NCBI GenBank assembly: GCA_946567425.1
Contig: CAMNXF010000002.1
Location: 1 to 64,000 of the forward strand
Length of the DNA stretch: 64,000 bases
From: an uncultured Clostridia bacterium
GTDB lineage: Bacteria > Bacillota > Clostridia > Oscillospirales > Ruminococcaceae
Direction: 5' to 3'
Shown here: positions 1-8,026 of the stretch, in pieces
Layout of the letters: each line of letters starts with the position of its first letter
How positions within the stretch are numbered: position 1 is the stretch's first letter
Made by a program: the position numbers and the translations under genes
Notes under the pieces: model-generated
Told to the model about the DNA's origin: nothing
The model's input: the letters and a program-made list of their open reading frames with translations, nothing else
Database searches by the model: none

Positions 1-1408
1 GTTCGGGAATACTCTCCGAAATTTTTTCGCTCAATGTTTTGAGTTTTTCGCAATCATCAAAATTAAGGTCGCCGTTGTGCCTTGCGGTAAAATTCACGCA
101 CTTCCGAATATTTTCGAGTTCCTCAACGTCGAACACCTTATTTTTGTCAACAAGCCCCGACCGCACTGCAAAACCCTCTTTCGCCGCCGAATAATCGGAA
201 TAATAATTGCCCTGCGTAACGCCCTTGTTATCAAACGTCCGCTCCCATGTGACAAACTCGAAGCCGTACTCACCGTTCTTTGCCGCAAGCACCGTACCGT
301 TAAATTCCGACAGACAATGATAATTCCCCGACAGCCCCTCCGCTTTTAACAACGGTGATTTCTCGTAAGCACTGCAGTATTCGTTGACATTGCTGACGAT
401 GCCCTTGATTTTCAAATATTCCTCATTGGAGCTGCCGTTTGAGTTGTTGATCATTCTGATATCGTTCACAAACGCAATTACCACGCCATTCAGCGAAACC
501 ATAAGGAAATCTCCGTTTTTAGCAGCATCATAGCCATTATTAAGCAAGCTGCGCTTAACCTCGTTCATGAAAACGCTTTCGGTCTGTTCCATGCGTATTT
601 CTTCGGTTTTCAGCATATTATTCAGTCCGAAGATGTCTTTGGTATGCTTGACCGCGCTGATTTTCTCCCGCCACTCATCGGAGAAATTTTGCGTGTAATC
701 CACATCAAGCTTGCAGTCCTTAATGCTGTCCGCTCCAAGCCTGCAAAGCGCCTTTTTTATTGCGATATCCTCGCACGGCAGTTCGACAAGCTCCGCCAAA
801 TCGCAATAAGAGATCTCAACCGCTGCTGTTGAGTCGGGATCGCAATAATATTCGGGAAACGTGGTTCCGTTAAAAACTTCAGAAAACTCGATTTCCTCGT
901 TCACAAAGAGCAGTCCGTACTCGGTTTGAATACCCTTGCCCGAATCCAACAGCTTCCTGCCTTCCTCGACAAGCCAACTTCTGTTTTCAAGTTCCGAAGA
1001 GGAAATACAGCCTCGAATATTGAACATATGCGTCATTCCGACATTTTCAAGATTGCTTGTGTCCTCGATAAGAGTAAATCTTTCAAGATTGAATGTGAGA
1101 TTGATAATATTTTTCAAACCCCACCCGATATTTACTTCATCACAAGTCAGAACTGCAAAGAATTGATTAACTTCTCGAGCGTCCATACCGTCCATGCGCT
1201 TGGCAAGATAGTTCAGTGCGTCGAGACTGACTTCGCAGTCCTCCAACACCGACAGCTCAGTCGGTTCGATCTGCACAACCGTTGCGGCAGGGCAGGGGTG
1301 TTCGGGGTCCATGCGCAGTTCATCGAGCCACTTTGAAAGCTGTGACTCTTTGCATGGGAATGCCATCTCCGTGACATACGGAGAATTTTGAATTGTTGCT
1401 TTGATCAT
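1..1408 (-). CDS. ArdA-like antirestriction protein of an integrative element, partial (C-terminus beyond window)
   Basis: An open frame of 469 codons has no stop before the left edge. It starts at an ATG preceded by GGAGG. The N-terminus (MIKATIQNSPYVTEMAFPCK, then LNYLAKRMDGMDAREVNQFFAVL around residues 70-92) resembles Firmicutes ArdA proteins, which mimic DNA and block type I restriction enzymes after conjugative entry. The far part of the visible sequence, with GVTQGNYYSDYSAAKEGFAVRSGL, resembles a domain repeatedly seen in proteins carried by clostridial conjugative elements. The chain is longer than a plain ArdA (about 165-200 residues), so it is probably a multidomain element protein. 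The family assignment is by recognition only; the link to the two small ORFs upstream supports a mobile-element origin. Confidence 0.6.
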   Translation of the reverse strand, partial: MIKATIQNSPYVTEMAFPCKESQLSKWLDELRMDPEHPCPAATVVQIEPTELSVLEDCEVSLDALNYLAKRMDGMDAREVNQFFAVLTCDEVNIGWGLKNIINLTFNLERFTLIEDTSNLENVGMTHMFNIRGCISSSELENRSWLVEEGRKLLDSGKGIQTEYGLLFVNEEIEFSEVFNGTTFPEYYCDPDSTAAVEISYCDLAELVELPCEDIAIKKALCRLGADSIKDCKLDVDYTQNFSDEWREKISAVKHTKDIFGLNNMLKTEEIRMEQTESVFMNEVKRSLLNNGYDAAKNGDFLMVSLNGVVIAFVNDIRMINNSNGSSNEEYLKIKGIVSNVNEYCSAYEKSPLLKAEGLSGNYHCLSEFNGTVLAAKNGEYGFEFVTWERTFDNKGVTQGNYYSDYSAAKEGFAVRSGLVDKNKVFDVEELENIRKCVNFTARHNGDLNFDDCEKLKTLSEKISESIPE

Positions 1409-1444
1409 TTTTGTTCCTCCATAAATTCTGAAATTCGGAAAGAG

Positions 1445-1693
1445 TTATCTCATTTCCATACCGAAGCCCTCATCAGGTTCATCGACCGAAGTTATGTTGA
1501 CATAATCGCCGATTATCCCGAGCGCTTCCTCATAGCTGCCGCTTGCGAACACCTTATTCGTCATTTCGGACGCTTCCTCGGACAAGCCGTTTCGCTTTAA
1601 GGTTTTCGACGCTATTCCGACAAGATGGAATATGTTTCCATCCTCCCCAATCAAAGGGCAGTCGGGTTTTGTGTGTTTGTTTTCGTTGTTCAT
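1445..1693 (-). CDS. Small conserved protein of conjugative elements
   Basis: This 82-residue acidic protein begins MNNENKHTKPDCPLIGEDGN and is preceded by GGAGGCAG. It contains no membrane segment or known catalytic motif. Short proteins with the same CPLIGEDGNIFHLVGIA-type opening are common next to ArdA-like genes in clostridial integrative elements, but their function is not known. It lies directly upstream of the ArdA-like gene, probably in the same transcript. Confidence 0.6.
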   Translation of the reverse strand: MNNENKHTKPDCPLIGEDGNIFHLVGIASKTLKRNGLSEEASEMTNKVFASGSYEEALGIIGDYVNITSVDEPDEGFGMEMR

Positions 1694-1747
1694 TTGCTGC
1701 CTCCATAAGTTGTTTTAATGCTCCGAATTTGCTCGGAAAACAAAAAA

Positions 1748-1783
1748 AGCCTGTAAACTGCTTTAAAAAGCAATTTACAGGCT
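1748..1783 (-). terminator. Rho-independent terminator
   Basis: A 14-bp stem with one mismatch (AGCCTGTAAA...TTTACAGGCT) is followed on the minus strand by seven T residues. It lies at the stop codon of the 100-residue ORF at 1783-2085 and separates it from the two downstream element genes. Confidence 0.8.
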
Positions 1784-2085
1784 CAAAAAACGTAATGTCC
1801 TTGTTCTTCAAGTTCGGCTTTCAACCGTGACAAAAGCTGCTCCCCGTCAAGGTCTGTGAGCAGCGAGAACCACTCCGAACGAAAGAATTCCTTTAGCTCA
1901 ACGATTCCTTTTCGCAATTTTCGGTCATCATGACTTCCGGAATATTCTTTCGTCCATTTGCGGTAATCCTCGACCGCCTGAAGAATAACGGCGTTTGCCA
2001 ATTCCTTGTAAGGGTCGGTATCCGTCGGTGACCTGTTTTCAACGACTGCTTGAAGCGTCACACCGTTCACTTTTATATGGTACAT
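1783..2085 (-). CDS. Small hypothetical protein of the integrative element
   Basis: A 100-residue protein (MYHIKVNGVTLQAVVENRSP...) rich in charged residues and without membrane segments or recognisable motifs. A weak AAGGT lies well upstream of the ATG, so the start is uncertain. It is the last gene before the tRNA-3'-end-like site at 2165 and so would be the outermost gene of the element. I do not recognise a function. Confidence 0.5.
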   Translation of the reverse strand: MYHIKVNGVTLQAVVENRSPTDTDPYKELANAVILQAVEDYRKWTKEYSGSHDDRKLRKGIVELKEFFRSEWFSLLTDLDGEQLLSRLKAELEEQGHYVF

Positions 2086-2164
2086 AATCTGCTAATTCAC
2101 TACCTTTCATTTTTCGATTTCGTCATTTTGCCCAAATTCAACCGCAAAAATTTTGTTGCCAAAA

Positions 2165-2196
2165 GGGTTCGAATCCCGTTGATATCTTTTTTGTCA
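2165..2196 (+). other. tRNA-3'-end-like sequence, candidate attachment site (attR) of the left-hand element
   Basis: The sequence GGGTTCGAATCCC matches a tRNA T-arm (G53, TTCGAAT loop, C61) and is followed at normal distance by a T-run (TCTTTTTT), as at the end of a tRNA gene, but there is no tRNA body upstream. The 5' side of the T-stem breaks pairing, as expected if only the 3' part was duplicated by integration. Genes to its left are conjugative-element cargo. Inference: this is the right junction, and the intact tRNA lies left of the window, transcribed rightward. Confidence 0.4.
2182..2196 (+). repeat. 15-bp direct repeat, copy 1
   Basis: ATATCTTTTTTGTCA occurs here and again, identically, at 2412-2426. 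The first copy begins within the tRNA-end-like site. The repeats bracket about 215 bp containing two strong hairpins. Confidence 0.7.
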
Positions 2197-2216
2197 AGAT
2201 TCTGAAAACAAAAAAA

Positions 2217-2262
2217 GCGCCCATGAATAATCTCTCCGATTTGAGAGAACATTCACAGGCGC
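2217..2262 (-). terminator. Long hairpin with U-tract, minus-strand terminator
   Basis: Arms of about 20 bp (GCGCC...GAGAGA) with four mismatches are followed on the minus strand by TTTTTTTG. It would stop transcripts coming from tRNA-Leu before they enter the integrative element. Confidence 0.7.
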
Positions 2263-2372
2263 CCTGTACATATTTACCAAAATTGACCAAAAAATTTTTA
2301 CGCGCGGAGGGTTCAGTCCATTTTCGTGTCGAAAATATCTACGGACGAGAACTTCCTTTTTTCACAAGATTT

Positions 2373-2410
2373 ATGCCCACAAATGGCTTTGTACAGCCGT
2401 TTGTGGGCAT
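2373..2410 (+). terminator. 15-bp hairpin, possible plus-strand terminator
   Basis: ATGCCCACAAATGGC pairs with GCCGTTTGTGGGCAT over its full length if one G-U pair is allowed. A T-run (TCTTTTTT) follows a few bases later on the plus strand; none follows closely on the minus strand. No plus-strand gene to its left is visible, so its role is unclear. Confidence 0.45.
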
Positions 2411-2411
2411 A

Positions 2412-2426
2412 ATATCTTTTTTGTCA
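2412..2426 (+). repeat. 15-bp direct repeat, copy 2
   Basis: Identical to 2182-2196. It lies just downstream of the 15-bp hairpin and next to the 3' end of tRNA-Leu. Confidence 0.7.
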
Positions 2427-2437
2427 GTGTTTCATGG

Positions 2438-2521
2438 TGCTGCTGACCGGACTTGAACCGGTACGGTATTGCTACCGAGGGATTTTAAGTCCCTTGCGTC
2501 TGCCTATTTCGCCACAGCAGC
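2438..2521 (-). tRNA. tRNA-Leu (anticodon TAA)
   Basis: A class II tRNA of 84 nt. The acceptor GCTGCTG pairs with CAGCAGC, the anticodon arm AGGGA-CTTAAAA-TCCCT gives TAA, a variable arm is present, and the T-arm reads CCGGTTCAAGTCCGG. CCA is not encoded. Confidence 0.95.
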
Positions 2522-2534
2522 ATTCAACTCTACT

Positions 2535-2563
2535 ATTATATCACACTTTCTGTGATTTGTCAA
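2535..2563 (-). promoter_or_regulatory. Sigma-A promoter of tRNA-Leu
   Basis: TTGACA, a 17-bp spacer ending in TGTGA, then TATAAT, about 14 bp before the tRNA. The TGTGATATAAT form recurs at the other two tRNA genes of the window. Confidence 0.9.
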
Positions 2564-2663
2564 GAGTTAAGTGCGGTATGACAAACTTAATTTTGTGCAT
2601 TTGTTAATAATATGTTACAAAAAATCACAGAAAAACTTTATTAAGCGGCGTTATAAATAAAGT

Positions 2664-4982
2664 TTACGGTTTCTTAATAAAGCATACCGCCGCCGCGCCC
2701 GCTATGCTCTGTATCGCCAAAACCACCGCCGCAAGAACGCCGAGCGCCGCCCACTGATGTCCGGTAAGCGGAACAACATAGAACAATTCCGGGAAGAGCA
2801 GCACCGCACCAGCGAACGCCGCGATAAGCACTCCGAGCATGACCGCGCGCCACGGCTTAAACGGGCGGCAGACGTTCGCGAGAACCAAAAAGCACGCGAA
2901 ACCCGTAAGCAGCGTCGCCATTGCCGATACCTGCTCGGGAGGATAGCCGAAAATTCCCTCGGCGGCGGTAAGCAGACCAATCCCGACCGCGACCGAAATA
3001 CCGCCGGGCGCGGCTTTCTTCATCACGTTGGCGAGAAATCCGCCGCGCACCAAGCTCTTGTTCGGCTCCAGCGCCAGCAGAAACGACGGCGCGCCGATCG
3101 CCAGTGCGCTTATCAGCGTCATTTGAATGGGCTTGAACGGATATCCGAACGGCAAGAAAAGGAACGCCGCCGCCAAAAGGAACGAAAAGATCGTCTTGAC
3201 GAGAAACAGAGACGCCGAGCGCTGAATATTATTGATACACCGCCGCCCCTCGCCGACGACAAGCGGCATTGACGCGAAATCGGAGTTCAGCAGAACGAGC
3301 TGCGAGACCGACCTTGCCGCGTCGCTGCCCGACTGCATGGCTATCGAGCAGTCGGCTTCCCTGAGCGCCGGAACGTCATTTACGCCGTCGCCCGTCATCG
3401 CGACCTTGTGTCCCGCGGCTTTCAGCGCCTTAACAAGCAGCAGCTTCTGCTCAGGCGTTACTCTGCCGAAAACCGTATATTTCGCGGCGGCTTCGGGAAT
3501 ATCCCCGTCCGCGATCCCGCCCATATCGACGTAATTTTCCGCGTTGTCAAGCCCCGCGCGCTTTGCGACGTTGGAGACGGTCACGGGGTCGTCGCCCGAT
3601 ATTACCTTCAGAACCACGCCCTGTTTCTTGAAATACTCCAGCGTATCGCAAGCAGTGGAGCGTATTTTGTCGGAAAGGATAATAATCGCCTTTGCGGCGA
3701 TCTCGGACGGCAGAGAATTCCCGTCGAGCGGCAGCGGCGAATGCGCCAGAACCAGCACACGGAAACCTTTCGCAGAATATTCTTCACAAATATCAGAAAT
3801 GTGCGCATAATCTTCCCCGAGAACAAACGCGGGCGCTCCGAGAACGACCGTTCCCAGCTCTTTAAACTGCGCCGCGCTCCATTTCCGTGCGGAGGAGAAC
3901 GGCACTGTCTTCACAAGCGCAAGCTCGGACGCTCCCGAATAGCGCTCGCAGACGGCTTTAAGGGTCGCGTTCGGCTCGCGGAACGCCGACGAAAACGCGT
4001 TCAGAGCGCCCTCAACGTCAAAGCGTTCGTCAAGCGCTTTCACCTCGTTCAGCTCCATACAGCCCTCGGTTATCGTGCCTGTCTTGTCAAGGCAGAGCAC
4101 GTCCACGCGCGCGAGGGCTTCAACGCAATACAGATCCTGACAGAGCGTCTGCCGCTGCCCCAGCCGGATTGCGCTTACGGCAAGGGCGATACTTGTGAGC
4201 AGCACCAAGCCCTCGGGTATCATTCCGATAAGCGCGGCGACCGTGCTTGTCACGCCCGTTTCGACAGACAGTTTATTCACGAAGAACGCCTTGAAAAACA
4301 GTACCGCCCCGAACGGGATTATACATACCGAAACCGCACGGATTATCTTGTTTATCGAGTTCATCATCTCGGACGAACGCTTTTTGACATACTTCGCGCC
4401 GCTCGTGATCTTTCCCGAGACGGATTGCGCGCCTACGCGCGTCGCCTGTGCCGCGCAGTCTCCCGAGACGATAAAGCTGCCCGAGAACACCTCGTCGCCC
4501 GGCTTTTTCGGAACGGGATCGCTTTCGCCCGTGATAAGGCCCTCGTCGGCTTCGCACTCGCCGTCGAGGATAACTCCGTCCGCGCAGACCTGCCGTCCGC
4601 CCGCCAGCAGCATAATATCGTCGATAACTATCTCGCTTATCGGGAGAACTTGCTCACTGCCGCCGCGGATAAGGTGCGCTTTCGGCGCTGAAATTATCGA
4701 CAGCCTGTCAATAACGCGCTTTGAACGTATCTCCTGAAAAATGCCGATAGCGGTATTGCTGATGACAACGCCCATAAACAGCATATTGCGCCAGCTCCCG
4801 ACAAGCCCTACTAGCACAGCTAGAATTACGTTAATTAAGTTAAAAAGCGTGAATATATTGTCAAAGAAAATTTTCGGGACGCTTTTGGTTTTAATGTCGA
4901 GGCTTCCGTTGCTTTGACCCTTTTTAACGCGCTCGGCGGCCTCTGCGGCGGTAAGCCCTTTTTTTATATCCGTATTTTGCAT
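2664..4982 (-). CDS. Cation-translocating P-type ATPase, CtpE-like
   Basis: The 772-residue membrane protein would pump a cation across the cytoplasmic membrane using ATP. The actuator motif TGES is at 151-154, the phosphorylated aspartate is D299 in DKTGT, and TM4 carries IPEGL near 255-259. A hinge motif TGDGVND and several C-terminal membrane segments follow. There is no N-terminal heavy-metal-binding domain. Overall form and PEGL motif fit the CtpE-like calcium/cation branch; the substrate is inferred. A promoter at 5181-5209 gives a leader that contains almost the whole palindromic element at 5002-5161. Confidence 0.88.
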   Translation of the reverse strand: MQNTDIKKGLTAAEAAERVKKGQSNGSLDIKTKSVPKIFFDNIFTLFNLINVILAVLVGLVGSWRNMLFMGVVISNTAIGIFQEIRSKRVIDRLSIISAPKAHLIRGGSEQVLPISEIVIDDIMLLAGGRQVCADGVILDGECEADEGLITGESDPVPKKPGDEVFSGSFIVSGDCAAQATRVGAQSVSGKITSGAKYVKKRSSEMMNSINKIIRAVSVCIIPFGAVLFFKAFFVNKLSVETGVTSTVAALIGMIPEGLVLLTSIALAVSAIRLGQRQTLCQDLYCVEALARVDVLCLDKTGTITEGCMELNEVKALDERFDVEGALNAFSSAFREPNATLKAVCERYSGASELALVKTVPFSSARKWSAAQFKELGTVVLGAPAFVLGEDYAHISDICEEYSAKGFRVLVLAHSPLPLDGNSLPSEIAAKAIIILSDKIRSTACDTLEYFKKQGVVLKVISGDDPVTVSNVAKRAGLDNAENYVDMGGIADGDIPEAAAKYTVFGRVTPEQKLLLVKALKAAGHKVAMTGDGVNDVPALREADCSIAMQSGSDAARSVSQLVLLNSDFASMPLVVGEGRRCINNIQRSASLFLVKTIFSFLLAAAFLFLPFGYPFKPIQMTLISALAIGAPSFLLALEPNKSLVRGGFLANVMKKAAPGGISVAVGIGLLTAAEGIFGYPPEQVSAMATLLTGFACFLVLANVCRPFKPWRAVMLGVLIAAFAGAVLLFPELFYVVPLTGHQWAALGVLAAVVLAIQSIAGAAAVCFIKKP

Positions 4983-5001
4983 TTTTCCTCCGATAGTTCA
5001 G

Positions 5002-5161
5002 AACCTGTCCACATAGCCGCTCAACGCCCGTATTGCGGCGAATTTTCCGCATAACTTCGTTAATTTTTCTTGAAATACATACAGTATTCCTACGAAAAAT
5101 TGCCTCGTTCTGAGAAAAATCCGCTTCGCAATCCGAGCATTTCGGGCTATGTGGACAGGTT
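5002..5161. repeat. Palindromic interspersed element, copy 1
   Basis: A 160-bp unit bounded by a perfect 17-bp inverted repeat (AACCTGTCCACATAGCC). The interior CGCTCAACGCCCG...ACATACAGTA...ATTTCGG is shared with copies at 20967-21146 and 22457-22620. It lies in the predicted 5' untranslated leader of the P-type ATPase gene, about 20 bp after the -10 box. Confidence 0.85.
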
Positions 5162-5180
5162 TTTAATTAACCACATCATC

Positions 5181-5209
5181 ATTATAAATAAATTACAGGA
5201 CATTGTCAA
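5181..5209 (-). promoter_or_regulatory. Sigma-A promoter of the P-type ATPase gene
   Basis: Consensus TTGACA and TATAAT with a 17-bp spacer. The palindromic element starts about 20 bp downstream, so it would be transcribed as the 5' end of the mRNA. Confidence 0.85.
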
Positions 5210-5249
5210 GACAAAAGTATGATAGATTTGTGAAAGTTTTTCAGCACGC

Positions 5250-5278
5250 TTGATTTTTTACCTCAAATGTGGTATAAT
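5250..5278 (+). promoter_or_regulatory. Sigma-A promoter of citrate synthase
   Basis: TTGATT, 17-bp spacer ending TGTGG, TATAAT. It predicts a leader of about 250 nt that contains the palindrome at 5309-5482. Confidence 0.8.
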
Positions 5279-5308
5279 TTATTATAAGGGAAACTAACCG
5301 ATAAATAA

Positions 5309-5482
5309 AGGCAACACCGCACAATTATTATCGTTCGATTGCGCAGTCGGATTTTTTGTCAGATTGTGCAAATTGAGCGCAGGAAGGCTGACGCCTTTCA
5401 AGCGAAATTTGTGCAAGATGATGGAAAATATGCAAGCAAGCGGACGGCAAAGGCGTTAGCCGCTAATTGTGCGGCGTTGCCT
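5309..5482. repeat. Large palindrome in the citrate synthase leader
   Basis: A 174-bp unit ends in near-perfect inverted repeats: AGGCAACACCGCACAATTA against TAATTGTGCGGCGTTGCCT, with one mismatch. Internal parts GGCTGACGCCTTT and AAAGGCGTTAGCC are themselves related inversely. It does not share sequence with the 5002-5161 family. It lies wholly between the promoter and start codon of citrate synthase. Confidence 0.8.
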
Positions 5483-5535
5483 AAACCTGCCGTGAAGTTT
5501 TAACAATTTTTCGGCTTCGACAGGAGGAATGTGTT

Positions 5536-6876
5536 ATGAACAATATCATCAAGGAGTATGCGGTAAAAAAACAGGAGCTATGCGTTAAAAACGACGTAAT
5601 TTCGGACGAGCTGTACAGCAAGTACGGCGTAAACAGAGGTCTGCGCGATATAAACGGAAAGGGCGTACTTACGGGACTTACCACGATCTCGCAGATGGTC
5701 TCGTTCAAGAAAGTCGACGGGGTGGAAACTCCCTGCGACGGCGAGCTTTGGTACAGGGGCTACAACGTTAAGGACTTGGTCGCAATGTGCGGCGAAAGCG
5801 GTTTCGGCTTCGAGCGCACCGCTTATCTTCTCATTTTCGGCGAAATGCCGACCGAGGAGGAGACCGAGGAGTTCAGAAGAATACTCGGCGAGTGCCGATG
5901 TCTGCCGACCAACTTCACGCGCGACGTTATCATGAAAGCGCCCAGCAAGGATATTATGAACTCAATGACCAGAAGTATTCTCACGCTCGCGTCCTACGAC
6001 AGCACCGCGCTTTCGGGTGATATCTCCGACAGCCTGTATCAGTGCATTATGCTGATAGCACGTTTCCCCATGCTCGCGGCTTACGCTTACCACGCGTACA
6101 ATCACTACGAGAACGACGAGAGTATGTACATACACCGCCCCGACCCCGAGCTTTCAACGGCTGAAAACCTGCTGTTAATGCTCCGCCCCGACAAGGGCTA
6201 CACGCCGCTCGAGGCTAAAGTTCTCGACGTCGCGCTGCTGCTGCACATGGAGCACGGCGGCGGAAACAACTCCACCTTTACCACGCGCGTCGTAACTTCC
6301 TCGGGCTCGGATACCTACTCGACTATTGCGGCGGCAATGTCCTCGCTGAAAGGTCCCAAGCACGGCGGCGCGAACATCAAGGTAATGGAAATGATGGAGA
6401 ATATCCGCGAAAACGTTAAGGACCTCAAGGATTACTACGAGGTTAGCGACTATCTCGGGAAAATACTGGCGGGAGAGGCGTTCGACCGCAAGGGGCTTAT
6501 CTACGGAATGGGTCACGCGGTCTACTCGCTGTCCGACCCGCGCGAGCGCATTTTCAGGGGTTACGTCGAAAAGCTGGCGGTCGCGAAGCACCGCGAGGAC
6601 GACCTGCTGCTGTATAAGTATATTGAAGAAGCCGCGCCGAAGCTTATCGCGCAGAAACGCAGGATAATGAAAGGCGTAAGCCCGAACGTCGACTTTTACA
6701 GCGGATTTGTATACGATATGCTGGGCATACCGAGCGAGCTGTTCACGGCGATATTCGCTATCGCGAGAATAGTCGGCTGGAGCGCTCACCGTATCGAGGA
6801 GCTTTCCACCGCAAGCAGGATAATCCGTCCCGCGTATATGAGCGTTATGCAGAAACACGAAAGCGTCAACAAGTAA
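5536..6876 (+). CDS. gltA: Citrate synthase (Si-type)
   Basis: The enzyme joins acetyl-CoA and oxaloacetate to citrate. The 446-residue chain has the family motifs: HGGGNNSTFTTRV, KGPKHGGAN with an active-site His, GLIYGMGHAVYSLSDPR with the second His, and NVDFYSGFVYDMLGIP with the Asp. A GGAGG lies 8 bases before the ATG. No other citric-acid-cycle gene is adjacent, and a terminator follows, so it is monocistronic. In anaerobic Clostridia it likely feeds glutamate synthesis. The long leader with a palindrome suggests regulation before translation. Confidence 0.95.
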   Translation: MNNIIKEYAVKKQELCVKNDVISDELYSKYGVNRGLRDINGKGVLTGLTTISQMVSFKKVDGVETPCDGELWYRGYNVKDLVAMCGESGFGFERTAYLLIFGEMPTEEETEEFRRILGECRCLPTNFTRDVIMKAPSKDIMNSMTRSILTLASYDSTALSGDISDSLYQCIMLIARFPMLAAYAYHAYNHYENDESMYIHRPDPELSTAENLLLMLRPDKGYTPLEAKVLDVALLLHMEHGGGNNSTFTTRVVTSSGSDTYSTIAAAMSSLKGPKHGGANIKVMEMMENIRENVKDLKDYYEVSDYLGKILAGEAFDRKGLIYGMGHAVYSLSDPRERIFRGYVEKLAVAKHREDDLLLYKYIEEAAPKLIAQKRRIMKGVSPNVDFYSGFVYDMLGIPSELFTAIFAIARIVGWSAHRIEELSTASRIIRPAYMSVMQKHESVNK

Positions 6877-6886
6877 ACTAATACTT

Positions 6887-6920
6887 AGAGGCAAGGAGCG
6901 CGCTTCCTGCCTCTTTTTTC
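6887..6920 (+). terminator. Terminator of citrate synthase
   Basis: The stem AGAGGCA...TGCCTCT, further extended by G-C pairs around GCGCGC, is followed by TTTTTC. Confidence 0.9.
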
Positions 6921-6940
6921 GTCAAAGCGTAAAATTCCTC

Positions 6941-6969
6941 TTGAAAAAAATATGTAATTGTGGTATTAT
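6941..6969 (+). promoter_or_regulatory. Sigma-A promoter of the dnaD-dnaC-pfk cluster
   Basis: TTGAAA, 17-bp spacer ending TGTGG, TATTAT, about 40 bp before the chosen start of the DnaD-like gene. Confidence 0.75.
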
Positions 6970-7007
6970 TTATATGTAAAGGAATTTTTGAGAAAATCGG
7001 TGATGTG

Positions 7008-8009
7008 ATGAAATATTCATTGAACGCGGGCGACTGGAACAGCGTGTTTGCCGTTCCGTCAAGCGTTGTTGACAAATATATCAAGCTCGCGAACGGAAAC
7101 GCACTGAAGCTGCTGCTGTTCCTGCTGCGGCACGGCGGCAAGGAGTTCACGGAGGAGAGGCTGAACGCGGAGCTGGGCTTCCGCGAACGCGGCGAGCTTG
7201 AGGACGCGGCGCTGTTCTGGATACAGCGCGGAATTATCCGCTATGACGACGGACTTACGACCGCTCCCGAAAGCCGCGCCGACGATACCGTCAAGGCTTC
7301 GGAGACTGCGGTCTCCCCTGCCCCGACGGCTGCCGCGAGCACCATGGCCGCCGTCAAGCCCGCGAGCGTATCGTCGGGCGAGGTCGCGGACAGAATAAAG
7401 ACGGACAAGAATTTGCAGGTGCTGTTCAAGGAGGCGGAGCTGCTGTACGCTCACCCGCTGCGTCAGCGCGAAAATCAGCTCGTCATCTCGCTCGTCGACC
7501 ATTACGGACTGCCCGCGGGCGTGGCGCTTATGCTGCTGAATTACTGCTTTAAAGAAGGAAAAACTTCCCCCGGATACATACAGACCGTCGCCGCCGATTG
7601 GGCTGCCGAGGAGATAGACACCATAGAGCTTGCCAACGCGCGTATTCTGGCGCTCGAAAAGCAGAACGCGGTAGAAACGCGTCTGCGCGACGCAATGGAA
7701 ATGACAACGAAGCTCTCCGTTAAAATGCGCCGCTACATCAAGACGTGGACGGAGGACTGGGGCTTCGGCGAGGATATGGTGCTGCTCGCCTACGAAAAGA
7801 CCGTCGACCAGATAAGCGAATGGAAGCCCGAATACGCAAACAAGATACTGGAGAGCTGGAAAAACGAGGGAATACGCTCCCCCGCCGCCGTTGAGCAGAA
7901 CGCGCAGTCGCGGAAGAAGCCGCTTAAGGTCGCGGCAAGCTCGAGCTCGTCCTTCGATATGAACGACGTTATGTCCAAGATAAAGAACCGTTACAAGACC
8001 GAGGGCTAA
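7008..8009 (+). CDS. DnaD-domain replication protein
   Basis: A DnaD-like protein of the primosome, helping load the replicative helicase. The N-terminal part (LANGNALKLLLFLLRHGG, near residues 25-42) is a winged-helix region. A low-complexity Ala/Pro linker follows, then two DnaD C-terminal modules: GLPAGVALMLLNYCF and a second ending WKPEYANKILESWKNEGI. I chose the ATG at 7008 because the upstream extension lies in promoter DNA. The downstream ATP-binding protein gene starts 17 bp after the stop, which fits a DnaD/DnaI-type loader pair. Confidence 0.85.
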   Translation: MKYSLNAGDWNSVFAVPSSVVDKYIKLANGNALKLLLFLLRHGGKEFTEERLNAELGFRERGELEDAALFWIQRGIIRYDDGLTTAPESRADDTVKASETAVSPAPTAAASTMAAVKPASVSSGEVADRIKTDKNLQVLFKEAELLYAHPLRQRENQLVISLVDHYGLPAGVALMLLNYCFKEGKTSPGYIQTVAADWAAEEIDTIELANARILALEKQNAVETRLRDAMEMTTKLSVKMRRYIKTWTEDWGFGEDMVLLAYEKTVDQISEWKPEYANKILESWKNEGIRSPAAVEQNAQSRKKPLKVAASSSSSFDMNDVMSKIKNRYKTEG

Positions 8010-8026
8010 TGTGAAGAGGTAAACGA

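Noticed and set aside
3408-4691. Long plus-strand open frame of 427 codons
   Set aside because: It is antisense to the P-type ATPase, whose motifs are complete; the frame is Arg-rich with no family match, an effect of GC-rich codons.
5002-5161. Element copy 1 as a simple terminator
   Set aside because: It lies downstream of a promoter in a leader, is 160 bp long with a conserved interior and shares that interior with two other loci, which a terminator would not.
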